From assembly GCF_003856975.1 (NCBI RefSeq), contig NZ_CP033107.1, positions 868,001 to 932,000 of the forward strand: a stretch of 64,000 nucleotides of DNA. The letters are read 5' to 3'. Numbering within the stretch: position 1 is the first letter of the stretch; each line of letters begins with the position of its first letter. Under the pieces are notes generated by a model. It worked only from the letters and a program-made list of their open reading frames with translations, did not search any database and was not told the origin of the DNA. Positions 16,762 to 26,303 of this stretch are shown in pieces. A program made the position numbers and the translations under genes. The DNA comes from Plantibacter sp. PA-3-X8 (lineage in GTDB: Bacteria > Actinomycetota > Actinomycetes > Actinomycetales > Microbacteriaceae).

Positions 16762-17631
16762 CTACTCCGAGACGGCGGACAGCTCCTCGAACTCGTCGTC
16801 GGTGAGCTCGATCGTCGCACCCTGCAGGTTGTCCTCGAGGTGCTCGATGCTCGACGTCCCCGGGATCGGGAGCATGGCGGGCGAGCGCTTGAGCAGCCAG
16901 GCCAGCGCGAGCTGCGACGGGGTCGCGTCGTGTCGCTCGGCGAGCTGCGTGAGCGGGCCGTCCTCCTTGCTGAGGGCGCCGGTCGCCAGCGGGAACCACG
17001 GGATGAAGGCGACGCCGTGCTCGGTCGACCAGTCGAGGAGGTCCTCCGAGGAGCGGTCGGTCAGGTTGTAGAGGTTCTGCACCGACGCGATCGGAGCGAT
17101 CTGCTGGGCCGCCTCGACCTCGGCGACGCTGACCTGGCTGAGGCCGATGTGTCGGATCTTGCCCTCGTCCTGCAGCTTGCGCAGTTCGCCGATCTGGTCC
17201 TCGAACGGCACGGTCGGGTCGATCCGGTGCAACTGCAGGAGGTCGATGCGGTCGACGGCGAGACGGCGGAGGCCGAGTTCGACCTGCTGGCGGAGGTAGG
17301 CGGGCACGCCGGTGGGCGTCCACTCGCCGGGACCCTGCCGCGTCTGGCCGACCTTCGTCGCGATCACGATGTCGTCGTAGGGGTGCAGCGCCTCGCGGAG
17401 CAGGGTGTCGGTGACGTCCGGACCGTAGGCGTCGGCGCTGTCGAAGAAGTTCACGCCGAGTTCGGCTGCGCGCTTGATCAGGCGGATGGCGCCGTCGCGG
17501 TCGTCGGGCTCGCCCCAGACGCCCTCGCCGGTCAGCTGCATGGTGCCGTAGCCGAGTCGGTTGACGGTGAGGTCGCCGCCGAGCGAGAAGGTGCCGGCGG
17601 CGGTTGCGGGGCGTGCGGTGGTGTCGGTCAT
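16762..17631 (-). CDS. Aldo/keto reductase
   Basis: A 289-residue NADPH-dependent (alpha/beta)8 reductase. The catalytic tetrad is intact: Asp64 and Tyr69 in NFFDSADAYGPD, Lys93 in VIATKVGQ and His135 in LLQLHRIDP. The C-terminal IPGTSSIEHLEDNL is the usual NADP-binding segment. It resembles the YajO/pyridoxal-reductase-like branch. GAAGGAG lies 8 nt before the start at 17631. Substrate is open; these enzymes often detoxify aldehydes. It is transcribed in the same direction as the upstream LysR gene, 107 nt downstream of it. Confidence 0.9.
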   Translation of the reverse strand: MTDTTARPATAAGTFSLGGDLTVNRLGYGTMQLTGEGVWGEPDDRDGAIRLIKRAAELGVNFFDSADAYGPDVTDTLLREALHPYDDIVIATKVGQTRQGPGEWTPTGVPAYLRQQVELGLRRLAVDRIDLLQLHRIDPTVPFEDQIGELRKLQDEGKIRHIGLSQVSVAEVEAAQQIAPIASVQNLYNLTDRSSEDLLDWSTEHGVAFIPWFPLATGALSKEDGPLTQLAERHDATPSQLALAWLLKRSPAMLPIPGTSSIEHLEDNLQGATIELTDDEFEELSAVSE

Positions 17632-17738
17632 GCGGGTGCTCCTTCGGAGGAATGCGGGAGTTCCAGCCAAGCACCGGCGGCTGGGAGGCGCACCCCCTTG
17701 CGCGCCGCGTTCGCTGGCAGCGTTCCCGCCCGTCCTGG

Positions 17739-18629
17739 CTAGGCCGCTGCGGCTTCGAGGGCGGCGCGGAAGGCGACGATCGCCGGGCGGGTGACGCCGG
17801 CCTCGCGCGCGGAGGTGAAGATGGTGCGTCGCGGGAGGTCGGGCAGGTCGACCAGGCGACAGCTGGCCGGCTCGCCCGCCCACTGGAGGTCGGGGATGAG
17901 GGCGACCGCGTTGCCGGACTCGATCAACCGGATCTGCGCCTGGAGGTCGGCGGTCTGGTAGCGGACGTCGGGCTCGAACCCCGCGCGGCGGCACAACTGC
18001 TCGGCGAAGTGGCGTGACGCCGCTCCGTGCGGCTCCATGACCCAGGGGAGGTCGGCCGCATCCTCGATGCGCAGCACGGGGTGGATCTCGTTCGCGACCG
18101 GCGGGCACGCGAGTCGGATCGGGTCGGTGGCGAGCTGACGGCGGTCGAGTCCGGGGTGCCGCGGGGCGGCGTGGGCGGGGTACTGCTCCGCGACGACGAC
18201 GTCGAAGTCGCGCGCCCAGGTCTCGGCCAGTGCCGTCTCCGGTTCGTGTTGCACCATCTCGACGCGGACGTCCGGGTGGTCGCGGCGCATGGCGCTCAGG
18301 GCCACCGGCATGAGTGCGAGCGCCGCCGACTGGAACACCGCGACGCGGATGGTGCCCGACACGGTCGTGAGGGACGCCCCGAGGTCGGCTTCGGCGCGCT
18401 CGAGCGTGTCGAGGAGGGCGTCCGTGTGTCCCACGAGGATCTCGGCCTGCGGGGTGAGCTGCACCCGTCGACCGACCTTCCGCAGGAGCTCGACGCCGGT
18501 CTCCTGCTCGAGGACGGAGAGCTGCTGCGACACCGAGGAGGGGCTGAAGTTGAGGGCGGAAGCGACCTCGGCGATCGTCCCGCGGATCTTGAGTTCGCGC
18601 AGGAGGCGGAGCCGTCGGACGTCCAGCAC
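17739..18629 (-). CDS. LysR-family transcriptional regulator
   Basis: A 296-residue protein. The N-terminal winged helix reads GTIAEVASALNFSPSSVSQQ followed by LSVLEQETGVELLRKVGRRV, and the rest is a periplasmic-binding-protein-like effector domain. I place the start at GTG 18629 because GGAGG lies 5 nt before it; the in-frame ATG at 18647 overlaps the palindrome at 18645-18661. It is divergent from putA and probably regulates it, with proline or a breakdown product as effector; that link is positional inference. Confidence 0.88.
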   Translation of the reverse strand: MLDVRRLRLLRELKIRGTIAEVASALNFSPSSVSQQLSVLEQETGVELLRKVGRRVQLTPQAEILVGHTDALLDTLERAEADLGASLTTVSGTIRVAVFQSAALALMPVALSAMRRDHPDVRVEMVQHEPETALAETWARDFDVVVAEQYPAHAAPRHPGLDRRQLATDPIRLACPPVANEIHPVLRIEDAADLPWVMEPHGAASRHFAEQLCRRAGFEPDVRYQTADLQAQIRLIESGNAVALIPDLQWAGEPASCRLVDLPDLPRRTIFTSAREAGVTRPAIVAFRAALEAAAA

Positions 18630-18644
18630 GATGCCCTCCAAAAC

Positions 18645-18661
18645 CATCGGTTCAACCGATG
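18645..18661. promoter_or_regulatory. Perfect 17-bp palindrome between lysR-type gene and putA
   Basis: CATCGGTT, a central C, then AACCGATG form a perfect 8-bp inverted repeat. It lies 15 nt upstream of the proposed LysR start and 58 nt upstream of the putA start. Sites of this size in a divergent LysR intergenic region are typical recognition sites. Confidence 0.65.
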
Positions 18662-18706
18662 AATATCGTTCGAAAACCTTCGCTGTATCTTATTGGTCTC
18701 GACGCC

Positions 18707-18712
18707 GATACT
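18707..18712 (+). promoter_or_regulatory. Candidate -10 box of putA (leaderless)
   Basis: GATACT ends 6 nt before the putA ATG at 18719, so transcription would begin at or next to the start codon. No Shine-Dalgarno sequence is visible, which agrees with a leaderless mRNA. The -35 region is poor, which agrees with an activator-dependent promoter. Confidence 0.55.
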
Positions 18713-18718
18713 GGCACC

Positions 18719-21700
18719 ATGACCGACACTCTTGCATCGACGCAGCAGCTCGACCGCGACGCCCTCGCCACCGAGGCCATCGCCCTCGTCCGCCGCTGGC
18801 TCCAGACGGCCTCGACGATCCCCGCCGACGCCTCCGCGCAGCAGCTCGCCGGTGTGTTGAAGGATCCGACCGGCCTCGAGTTCACGGTCGGCTTCGTCGA
18901 CGGCGTCGTGCGTCCGGAGGACCTCCGCGTCGCGGCCCGCACCCTGCAGACGATCGCCCCGAAGGTGCCCGCGTTCCTCCCCTGGTACTTGAAGGCCGCC
19001 GTCCGCTGCGGCGGTGCGTTCGCCCCGATCCTGCCCGGCGTCGTCATCCCGATCTCCCGCAAGGTGCTCCGCAACATGGTCGGCCACCTCGTCGTCGACG
19101 CCACCGACAAGAAGCTCGGCCCCGCGATCGCGAAGATCAAGACGCCCGGCACCCGACTCAACGTCAACCTGCTCGGCGAGGCCGTCCTCGGTACGGGTGA
19201 GGCGGCACGTCGTCTCGAGGGCACCCACAAGCTGCTCGCGCGCCCCGACGTCGACTACGTCTCCATCAAGGTCTCCTCCACCGTGAGCCCCCACTCGGTC
19301 TGGGCGTTCGACGAAGCCGTCGAGCACGTCGTCACGAGCCTCACCCCGCTGTTCGAGCGTGCCGCCAAAGCCACACCTGCGAAGTTCATCAACCTCGACA
19401 TGGAGGAGTACAAGGACCTCGACCTCACCATCGCGGTCTTCACCAAGCTCCTCGACCTCCCGCAGTTCCGCGATCTCGAGGCCGGCATCGTCCTGCAGGC
19501 CTACCTGCCCGACGCCCTGTCCGCGATGATCCGCCTGCAGGAGTGGTCGGCCGGTCGCCGTGCCGCCGGTGGTGCCGGCATCAAGGTGCGCATCGTCAAG
19601 GGCGCCAACCTCCCCATGGAGCAGGTCGAGTCGTCGCTCCACGACTGGCCGCTCGCCACCTGGTCCACCAAGCAGGACTCCGACACCAACTACAAGCGCG
19701 TCGTCGAGTACGCCCTGCACCCCGACCGCATCGACAACGTGCGCATCGGTGTCGCGGGCCACAACCTCTTCGACATCGCCTTCGCCTGGCTGCTCGCCAA
19801 GCAGCGTGGTGTCGAGCGCGGCGTCGAGTTCGAGATGCTGCTCGGCATGGCGCAGGGCCAGGCCGAGGCCGTGAAGCGCGACGTCGGCGAGCTCCTGCTC
19901 TACACGCCGGTCGTGCACCCGCAGGAGTTCGACGTCGCCATCGCGTACCTCATCCGCCGCCTGGAGGAGGGCGCGAGCCAGGACAACTTCATGTCCGCCG
20001 TGTTCGAGCTGAGCGAGAACGAGACCCTCTTCGCCCGTGAGGAGCAGCGGTTCCTCGCGTCGCTCGCGGAGCTGGACACCACCGTCCCCGCGCCGAACCG
20101 GCAGCAGGACCGCACGAAGCCCGCCGAGGCCTCCCCGGTCGACGCGTTCGAGAACACCCCCGACACCGACCCCTCGCTCCCCGCGAACCGGGTCTGGGGA
20201 CGCGACATCCTCACCCGCGTCACCGAGTCGCGGCTCGGGAACGACACCGTCGCCGCGTCCATCCTCGACAGCGTCGAAGCCCTCGACGCCGTCATCGACG
20301 GAGCGACCGCAGCGGGCGCCTCGTGGGGCTCGCTCTCCGGCGCCGAGCGTGCGGTCATCCTGCACCGCGCCGGCGACGTCCTCGAGCAGCGTCGTGCCGA
20401 CCTCATGGAGGTCATGGCGTCGGAGACCGGCAAGACCCTCGACCAGTCCGACCCCGAGGTGTCCGAGGCGATCGACTTCGCCCACTACTACGCCGAGCGC
20501 GCCCGCGAGCTCGACCACGTGGACGGCGCGACCTTCACCCCCGCGAAGCTCACCGTCGTCACGCCGCCGTGGAACTTCCCCGTCGCCATCCCCGCCGGTT
20601 CGACCCTCGCGGCGCTCGCCGCCGGGTCGCCCGTCATCATCAAGCCCGCCCGTCAGGCTCGCCGAAGCGGCGCGGTCATGATCGAGGCGCTGTGGGAGGC
20701 CGGTGTGCCGCGCGAGGTGCTCCGCTTCGCGCAGCTGGCCGACAACTCGCTCGGAGAGCGCCTGATCGCCCACCCGGCGGTCGAGCGCGTCATCCTCACC
20801 GGTGGCTACGAGACGGCGGAGCTGTTCCGCTCCTTCCGTCCCGAACTGCCGCTCCTCGCAGAGACGTCCGGCAAGAACGCGATCATCGTCACCCCGAGCG
20901 CCGACCTCGACCTCGCGGTGAAGGACGTCGTCGCGTCGGCCTTCGGTCACGCCGGCCAGAAGTGCTCGGCCGCGTCGCTCGTGATCCTCGTCGGTTCCGT
21001 CGCATCCTCGCGCCGCTTCCGTCACCAGCTCGTCGACGCCGTCACGTCGCTCAAGGTCGGCTACCCGGTCGACCCGACCACGCAGATGGGTCCGATCATC
21101 GAGCCGGCGAAGGGCAAGCTGCTCGGCGGCCTGACGACGCTCGGCTCCGGTGAGTCGTGGCTGGTCGAGCCGAAGCAGCTCGACGACAGCGGCAAGCTGT
21201 GGAGCCCCGGCGTGCGTGCCGGCGTCGCCCGCGGCTCCGAGTACCACCTCACCGAGTACTTCGGTCCGATCCTCGGCGTCATGACGGCCGAGACCCTCGA
21301 GGAGGCCATCGCCATCCAGAACGAGATCGACTACGGACTCACCGCCGGCCTGCACTCCCTGAACCCGGCCGAGCTGCGCCTCTGGCTCGACGGTATCCAG
21401 GCCGGCAACCTGTACGTGAACCGCGGCATCACCGGCGCGATCGTGCAGCGTCAGCCGTTCGGCGGTTGGAAGAAGTCCGCGGTCGGCGCGGGCACGAAGG
21501 CCGGTGGCCCGAACTACCTCATCGGCCTCGGCTCGTGGTCGAGCGCCGAGAGCACGGCTGAGCGCACCGTCGGTCGGTCGGCGGAGCGCCGTGGCCCGAA
21601 GCCCGCTGTCGCCTCATTGCTGCGTGCCGCCGACGCGGTGCTCACCGCCGACGAGTTCGCGTTCCTGCGCCGGTCGGTTGCGAGCGACGCAGCCGTGTGG

Positions 21701-22192
21701 GCGGACGAGTTCGGGGTCGCGAAGGACGTGTCGAAGCTGACCGCCGAGCGCAACGTGTTCCGGTACGTGCCGCGTGAGGTCCACGTGCGTCTCGTGGACG
21801 GCGGATCGGTCGCGGAGCTCCTTCGCGTCGTCGCCGCCGGTGCGACCGCGGGCGCGACCGTGCACGTGTCGTCCGCCGTCGCGCTGCCGCCGAAGCTCGT
21901 CCCGGCCGTCGAGGCCGTCGCCGGTGGGATCACCGTCGAGAGCGAGGACCGCTGGTACGTCACCGCCGCCTCGCTCGTCGGGACGAAGGCCGGCGCGCGC
22001 GTCCGGATCATCGGTGGGACGACCGAGGGTGTCGCCCACGCGACCTCCGGCAGCCCCGACGTCGCGATCTACGCGGGCGACGTCACCGAGGCCGGCCGCA
22101 TCGAGCTGCTGCCGTTCCTCCAGGAGCAGGCGGTCTCGATCACGGCGCACCGCTTCGGCACGCCGAACCACCTCTCGGACGACCTCATCTGA
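18719..22192 (+). CDS. putA: Bifunctional proline dehydrogenase / L-glutamate gamma-semialdehyde dehydrogenase
   Basis: A 1157-residue fusion that oxidises proline to glutamate. The N-terminal half is the FAD-dependent proline dehydrogenase barrel (KFINLDMEEYKDLDLT, IVKGANLPMEQVE, LYTPVVHPQEFDVAIAYLIR). The second half is an aldehyde dehydrogenase with Glu715 in LAETSGKNA and nucleophile Cys749 in GHAGQKCSAAS. A C-terminal ~150-residue domain follows, as in other actinobacterial PutA. There is no N-terminal DNA-binding domain, so it is not a self-repressing PutA. The start at 18719 is preferred over the upstream in-frame ATG at 18659, which overlaps the palindrome. The divergent LysR protein is the likely regulator. 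Confidence 0.95.
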   Translation: MTDTLASTQQLDRDALATEAIALVRRWLQTASTIPADASAQQLAGVLKDPTGLEFTVGFVDGVVRPEDLRVAARTLQTIAPKVPAFLPWYLKAAVRCGGAFAPILPGVVIPISRKVLRNMVGHLVVDATDKKLGPAIAKIKTPGTRLNVNLLGEAVLGTGEAARRLEGTHKLLARPDVDYVSIKVSSTVSPHSVWAFDEAVEHVVTSLTPLFERAAKATPAKFINLDMEEYKDLDLTIAVFTKLLDLPQFRDLEAGIVLQAYLPDALSAMIRLQEWSAGRRAAGGAGIKVRIVKGANLPMEQVESSLHDWPLATWSTKQDSDTNYKRVVEYALHPDRIDNVRIGVAGHNLFDIAFAWLLAKQRGVERGVEFEMLLGMAQGQAEAVKRDVGELLLYTPVVHPQEFDVAIAYLIRRLEEGASQDNFMSAVFELSENETLFAREEQRFLASLAELDTTVPAPNRQQDRTKPAEASPVDAFENTPDTDPSLPANRVWGRDILTRVTESRLGNDTVAASILDSVEALDAVIDGATAAGASWGSLSGAERAVILHRAGDVLEQRRADLMEVMASETGKTLDQSDPEVSEAIDFAHYYAERARELDHVDGATFTPAKLTVVTPPWNFPVAIPAGSTLAALAAGSPVIIKPARQARRSGAVMIEALWEAGVPREVLRFAQLADNSLGERLIAHPAVERVILTGGYETAELFRSFRPELPLLAETSGKNAIIVTPSADLDLAVKDVVASAFGHAGQKCSAASLVILVGSVASSRRFRHQLVDAVTSLKVGYPVDPTTQMGPIIEPAKGKLLGGLTTLGSGESWLVEPKQLDDSGKLWSPGVRAGVARGSEYHLTEYFGPILGVMTAETLEEAIAIQNEIDYGLTAGLHSLNPAELRLWLDGIQAGNLYVNRGITGAIVQRQPFGGWKKSAVGAGTKAGGPNYLIGLGSWSSAESTAERTVGRSAERRGPKPAVASLLRAADAVLTADEFAFLRRSVASDAAVWADEFGVAKDVSKLTAERNVFRYVPREVHVRLVDGGSVAELLRVVAAGATAGATVHVSSAVALPPKLVPAVEAVAGGITVESEDRWYVTAASLVGTKAGARVRIIGGTTEGVAHATSGSPDVAIYAGDVTEAGRIELLPFLQEQAVSITAHRFGTPNHLSDDLI

Positions 22193-22206
22193 CCCGAGCC
22201 CGACCG

Positions 22207-22293
22207 GTTCGCAACTCAGGAACGCCCCGGCGTGTCATCCCGACACGCCGGGGCGTTCTGCGCGACGCGCCGACATCCTCCTGAGTTGTGAAC
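22207..22293. repeat. Family B long palindrome with strong inner hairpin
   Basis: Outer arms GTTCGCAACTCAGGA (22207-22221) and TCCTGAGTTGTGAAC (22279-22293) match at 14 of 15 positions. Inside is a perfect 17-bp stem (22220-22236 with 22242-22258) and a 5-nt loop, containing GACACGCCGGGGCG. It lies 15 nt after the putA stop and before a convergent gene, and is likely to act as a terminator in both directions although no U-tract follows. Confidence 0.85.
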
Positions 22294-22397
22294 CTGTCTC
22301 AGGAGAACTCCGGCGGGTCGGGTGGGTGCGGGGGCGACGCGCCGGAGCTCTCCTGAGTGAGGGACAAGGTGAAGGGGTCAGGGGAGGGGATGTGGCG

Positions 22398-23417
<1,020 letters not shown>

Positions 23418-23487
23418 CATCGAATCGTCGTGGTGCCGGGAGCAAGCGTACCGTGATCGTTCACGGCCGAGTCGGTGCGGCGTCGAG

Positions 23488-23493
23488 TAGCGT
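23488..23493 (+). promoter_or_regulatory. Candidate -10 box of Nudix gene (leaderless)
   Basis: TAGCGT ends 6 nt before the GTG at 23500, with no Shine-Dalgarno sequence between. The spacing matches the other leaderless candidates in this window. Confidence 0.4.
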
Positions 23494-23499
23494 GAGCAC

Positions 23500-23967
23500 G
23501 TGTCGTCAACCGCGCTTCCGCCCGCTGAAGAGCCCGTGTCGCAGCCGCGCTCCGGGTGCGGCGTCGCGATCGTCCGCGAGGGTCGGATCCTCCTACTCGA
23601 GCGCCTGCGCGAGCCCGAGGCCGGATCCTGGGGCATCCCCGGCGGGAAGGTCGACTGGATGGAACGCCTCGAGCACGCCGTCCGTCGCGAGGTCCTGGAG
23701 GAGACCGGGCTCGAGCTCGGCTCGATCGAGCTGTTGTGCGTCGTCGACCATTTCGAGGAGGCGCTGCAGCAGCACTGGATCTCGCCGGTGTACCTCGCGG
23801 AGGACACCGTCGGCGAGCCTGAACTCCGAGAGCCGGAGAAGCATGGCGGCCTCCGGTGGTTCCCGCTCGAGGTGTTGCCGGAACGGGTGACCGTGTCCAC
23901 GGTGGCGGCGGTCGAAGCGATCGCGCGGTCTCGCGGATCCAGACGCCCGGACGGCGCCGACTCGTAG
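23500..23967 (+). CDS. Nudix hydrolase
   Basis: A 155-residue protein with a perfect Nudix box: G, five residues, E, seven residues, then REVLEETGL (within GIPGGKVDWMERLEHAVRRE and on). It starts with GTG at 23500. The context GCGVAIVREGRILLLERLRE and WGIPGGKVDWME is typical of the MutT/ADP-ribose branch that hydrolyses oxidised or modified nucleoside diphosphates. The next gene starts 10 nt after its stop, so the two may be co-transcribed, although the second also has its own promoter-like box. Substrate unknown. Confidence 0.9.
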   Translation: MSSTALPPAEEPVSQPRSGCGVAIVREGRILLLERLREPEAGSWGIPGGKVDWMERLEHAVRREVLEETGLELGSIELLCVVDHFEEALQQHWISPVYLAEDTVGEPELREPEKHGGLRWFPLEVLPERVTVSTVAAVEAIARSRGSRRPDGADS

Positions 23968-23970
23968 ACT
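23965..23970 (+). promoter_or_regulatory. Candidate -10 box of membrane protein gene (leaderless)
   Basis: TAGACT, whose TAG is the stop codon of the Nudix gene, ends 7 nt before the GTG at 23978. No Shine-Dalgarno sequence is present. Confidence 0.45.
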
Positions 23971-23977
23971 CGGGCGC

Positions 23978-25078
23978 GTGACCGATCACCCGTCGTCCGA
24001 CGCCCGCAACGACTTCGTCACCTTCGACGCGCTCCGAGCGGAGGCCGTCGAGCAGCCGGTCCGACGTGGAGCGGGCGCATGGGGCTTCTTCGGCACGGTC
24101 GCGATCGTGATCGGCGCCCTGCTGATCCCGGTCGCCCTCGTCAGCACGTGGGCGGACACGATGCTCCGCGACACCGATGCGTTCGTCGACACCCTCGCCC
24201 CATTGGCCACGGAACCCGCCGTCCAAGCCTTCGTGGGGGACCAGGCGCTCGCCGCGCTGGAGAGTCAGGTCGACCTCGATGCGGCGGCTGCAGCGCCGGC
24301 CGACCTCGCGGCGACCCTCTCGCTCCCGCCGGCGATCTCGGAGGTGCTCGGCGCGATCGGTGGCGACACCGCGGATGCGCTGCGCGAGGTCCTGCGCCGG
24401 AACGTCGCCGAGTTCGCGGCCTCGCCCGCGTTCGCGACCGCCTGGACCGAAGCCCTCCGCGTCACGCATGAGCAGCTCGTCGCGGGCGTCTCCGGTTCCC
24501 AGGGAGCGGTCATCGACGTCTCGGCCGAGCAGGGCCTGGGCGTGCAGTTGGGTCCGATCGTCTCCGCGACCCGCACGTGGCTGGTCGACGCGGGGTTCGG
24601 CTTCGCGGCCGTCATCCCGGACGTCGACCGCGTGGTCGACGTCGTCCCGGCATCGCAGGTCGCGCCGGTACTCAGTGGAATCCAGGTGATCGAGACGGCG
24701 GCGGGTTGGTCGCCCTGGCTCGCGATCGGGCTCCTCGCACTCGGGGTGATCCTGCTCTGGCTGGGGCGCCGCAACCCGAGCCGGACCGTGGCCGGAGCCG
24801 CGATCGGCGTCCTGCTCGCGGCGGGCCTGACACTCATCCTGCTCGGAGCGGCTCGGCTCGCCCTCGTGCTCGCGGTGTCGGTCGCGATCCCCGGCGGCGT
24901 CGGGGACGCGGCGGCGTCGCTGCTGCTGGGCCCGCCGACCGATGCAGCCTGGTTCGTGCTCTGGGTGTCGCTCGCCGTGGCCGTACTCGCCTTCGTCAGC
25001 GCCGCGTTGCGGCTCCCCGAGCGCATCGCGCAGGGCGTTCGGTCGGCGCGGGGTCCGCTGTCGGGCACGAACGCCTAA
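23978..25078 (+). CDS. Hypothetical multi-pass membrane protein
   Basis: A 366-residue protein. One transmembrane segment lies near residues 35-57 (GFFGTVAIVIGALLIPVALV), followed by ~170 residues that are probably extracytoplasmic and Ala/Asp/Val-rich. Then come about four more segments (from about residue 232: WLAIGLLALGVILLWLG and on). The topology, a large outer loop between the first segment and a membrane bundle, resembles actinobacterial proteins with no assigned function. I recognise no catalytic motif. It starts with GTG and its stop overlaps the stop of the convergent acyltransferase gene within CTAA. Confidence 0.75.
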   Translation: MTDHPSSDARNDFVTFDALRAEAVEQPVRRGAGAWGFFGTVAIVIGALLIPVALVSTWADTMLRDTDAFVDTLAPLATEPAVQAFVGDQALAALESQVDLDAAAAAPADLAATLSLPPAISEVLGAIGGDTADALREVLRRNVAEFAASPAFATAWTEALRVTHEQLVAGVSGSQGAVIDVSAEQGLGVQLGPIVSATRTWLVDAGFGFAAVIPDVDRVVDVVPASQVAPVLSGIQVIETAAGWSPWLAIGLLALGVILLWLGRRNPSRTVAGAAIGVLLAAGLTLILLGAARLALVLAVSVAIPGGVGDAAASLLLGPPTDAAWFVLWVSLAVAVLAFVSAALRLPERIAQGVRSARGPLSGTNA

Positions 25079-26223
25079 GCACCCGTCGCCGACCCGTCGG
25101 CATGGACGGCCCGGCTGGTGCGCGGTGCTGCGAGTCTCCGATGCCACGGCACCTCCACGAGCGTGTGGAGCAGCCACGACGCGGCGAGGATCGAGCCGAA
25201 CCAGGCCAGGATGATCGGAGCACGGAGGAGGAGCGGCATGCCGTCGACGGCGCTCGGCGTGATCGCCTTCGCCAGCAGGATGAGCACGAAGACGTGCACG
25301 AGGTACGTGGAGAACGAGAGCTGCCCCAGGAAGCGCGCGGGGCGGCTGCGCAGCCCCGCGGTGGAGCGTTGGCTCGCGACCGCCAGGCCTCCGACGATGA
25401 TCGCCGCGAAGGTGATCGCGGCCCAGGCTCGTGGTGCTCCGGGTTCGAGTGCGATCGCCGCCACCACCAGGCCGGCGGCGCCTCCCGCAGCGACCCACGC
25501 CGCTCGTCGGGTGGCCGGGAGGGCCACCGTCCACTCCGCCACACAGATGCCGAGCGCGAAACAGCACAGCACCCGGAGCGCCGGGGGCGCCATGCCGTTC
25601 ATGGCCGACGGGGCGAGGGCGGCGGCGATCGTCGTAGCGCTGACGAGCACGATCGACAGGGTGACCACCGGGACCGGGCCGCGCACCCGGCCGCGGAAGG
25701 CGAGGGCGATCGCCGGGAACAGGATGAACGCGAGGAACTGGGCCGACAGCGACCAGGCGGGTGGGTTCCACCACAGTGCGTCGCCGAACCACGCGCGGGT
25801 GAGCGTGAGTTCGGCGAGGAGGCCGATGGGCGGGAACGCCCCGTCGTCCGTTGGGACACCGACCATCGCCCCGCCGACGCAGAGCAGTGCGAAGGCGAGG
25901 AGCACGGCCACGTGTGCCGGGTAGAGGCGCGCCACGCGGTTCCGGAGGAAGCGACCGTAGGCGGGCCAGGTCCAGCGTCGATCCAGGTAGGCCCGGGCGA
26001 TCGTGTACCCGCTCAGGACGAAGAAGACGTCCACGGCGAGTCCGGTGTGGGCCATCGGCGCGAGCCACGAGAGCTCGGGGAGGACGGAGAACAGCCAGTC
26101 CGCGGAGTGTGAGAACACCACCCACCAGGCGGCGATGGCGCGGGCTCCGGCGAAGGCGGTGTGGTCGACGCGGGGTGCCGGTCGGCGGCCCGGCCCGGTC
26201 GCGCGGTTCTCCGGTGACGGCAT
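25075..26223 (-). CDS. Acyltransferase family 3 membrane protein (OafA/YrhL-like)
   Basis: A 382-residue membrane protein with about ten transmembrane segments. The signature is ARAIAAWWVVFSHSADW, in which the His is the catalytic residue of the family, followed by AVDVFFVLSGYTIARAY and RNRVARLYPAH. These enzymes move acetyl or other acyl groups onto surface polysaccharide, peptidoglycan or lipids. AGGAG lies 5 nt before the start at 26223. It is divergent from a beta-helix protein, and a joint role in surface polysaccharide modification is possible but not shown. Confidence 0.9.
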   Translation of the reverse strand: MPSPENRATGPGRRPAPRVDHTAFAGARAIAAWWVVFSHSADWLFSVLPELSWLAPMAHTGLAVDVFFVLSGYTIARAYLDRRWTWPAYGRFLRNRVARLYPAHVAVLLAFALLCVGGAMVGVPTDDGAFPPIGLLAELTLTRAWFGDALWWNPPAWSLSAQFLAFILFPAIALAFRGRVRGPVPVVTLSIVLVSATTIAAALAPSAMNGMAPPALRVLCCFALGICVAEWTVALPATRRAAWVAAGGAAGLVVAAIALEPGAPRAWAAITFAAIIVGGLAVASQRSTAGLRSRPARFLGQLSFSTYLVHVFVLILLAKAITPSAVDGMPLLLRAPIILAWFGSILAASWLLHTLVEVPWHRRLAAPRTSRAVHADGSATGA

Positions 26224-26303
26224 GGTGCTCCTGAATGATCGGACGGCGGTGATCACGCCGGACGTCAACTCTAGGATGCTTCTGTGCCTCATGCTTCTGT
26301 ACT

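Noticed and set aside
18296..21355. A minus-strand open frame of about 1000 codons opposite putA
   Set aside because: putA shows both catalytic domains on the other strand. The antisense translation is dominated by Val, Glu, Asp, Gly and Arg without motifs.
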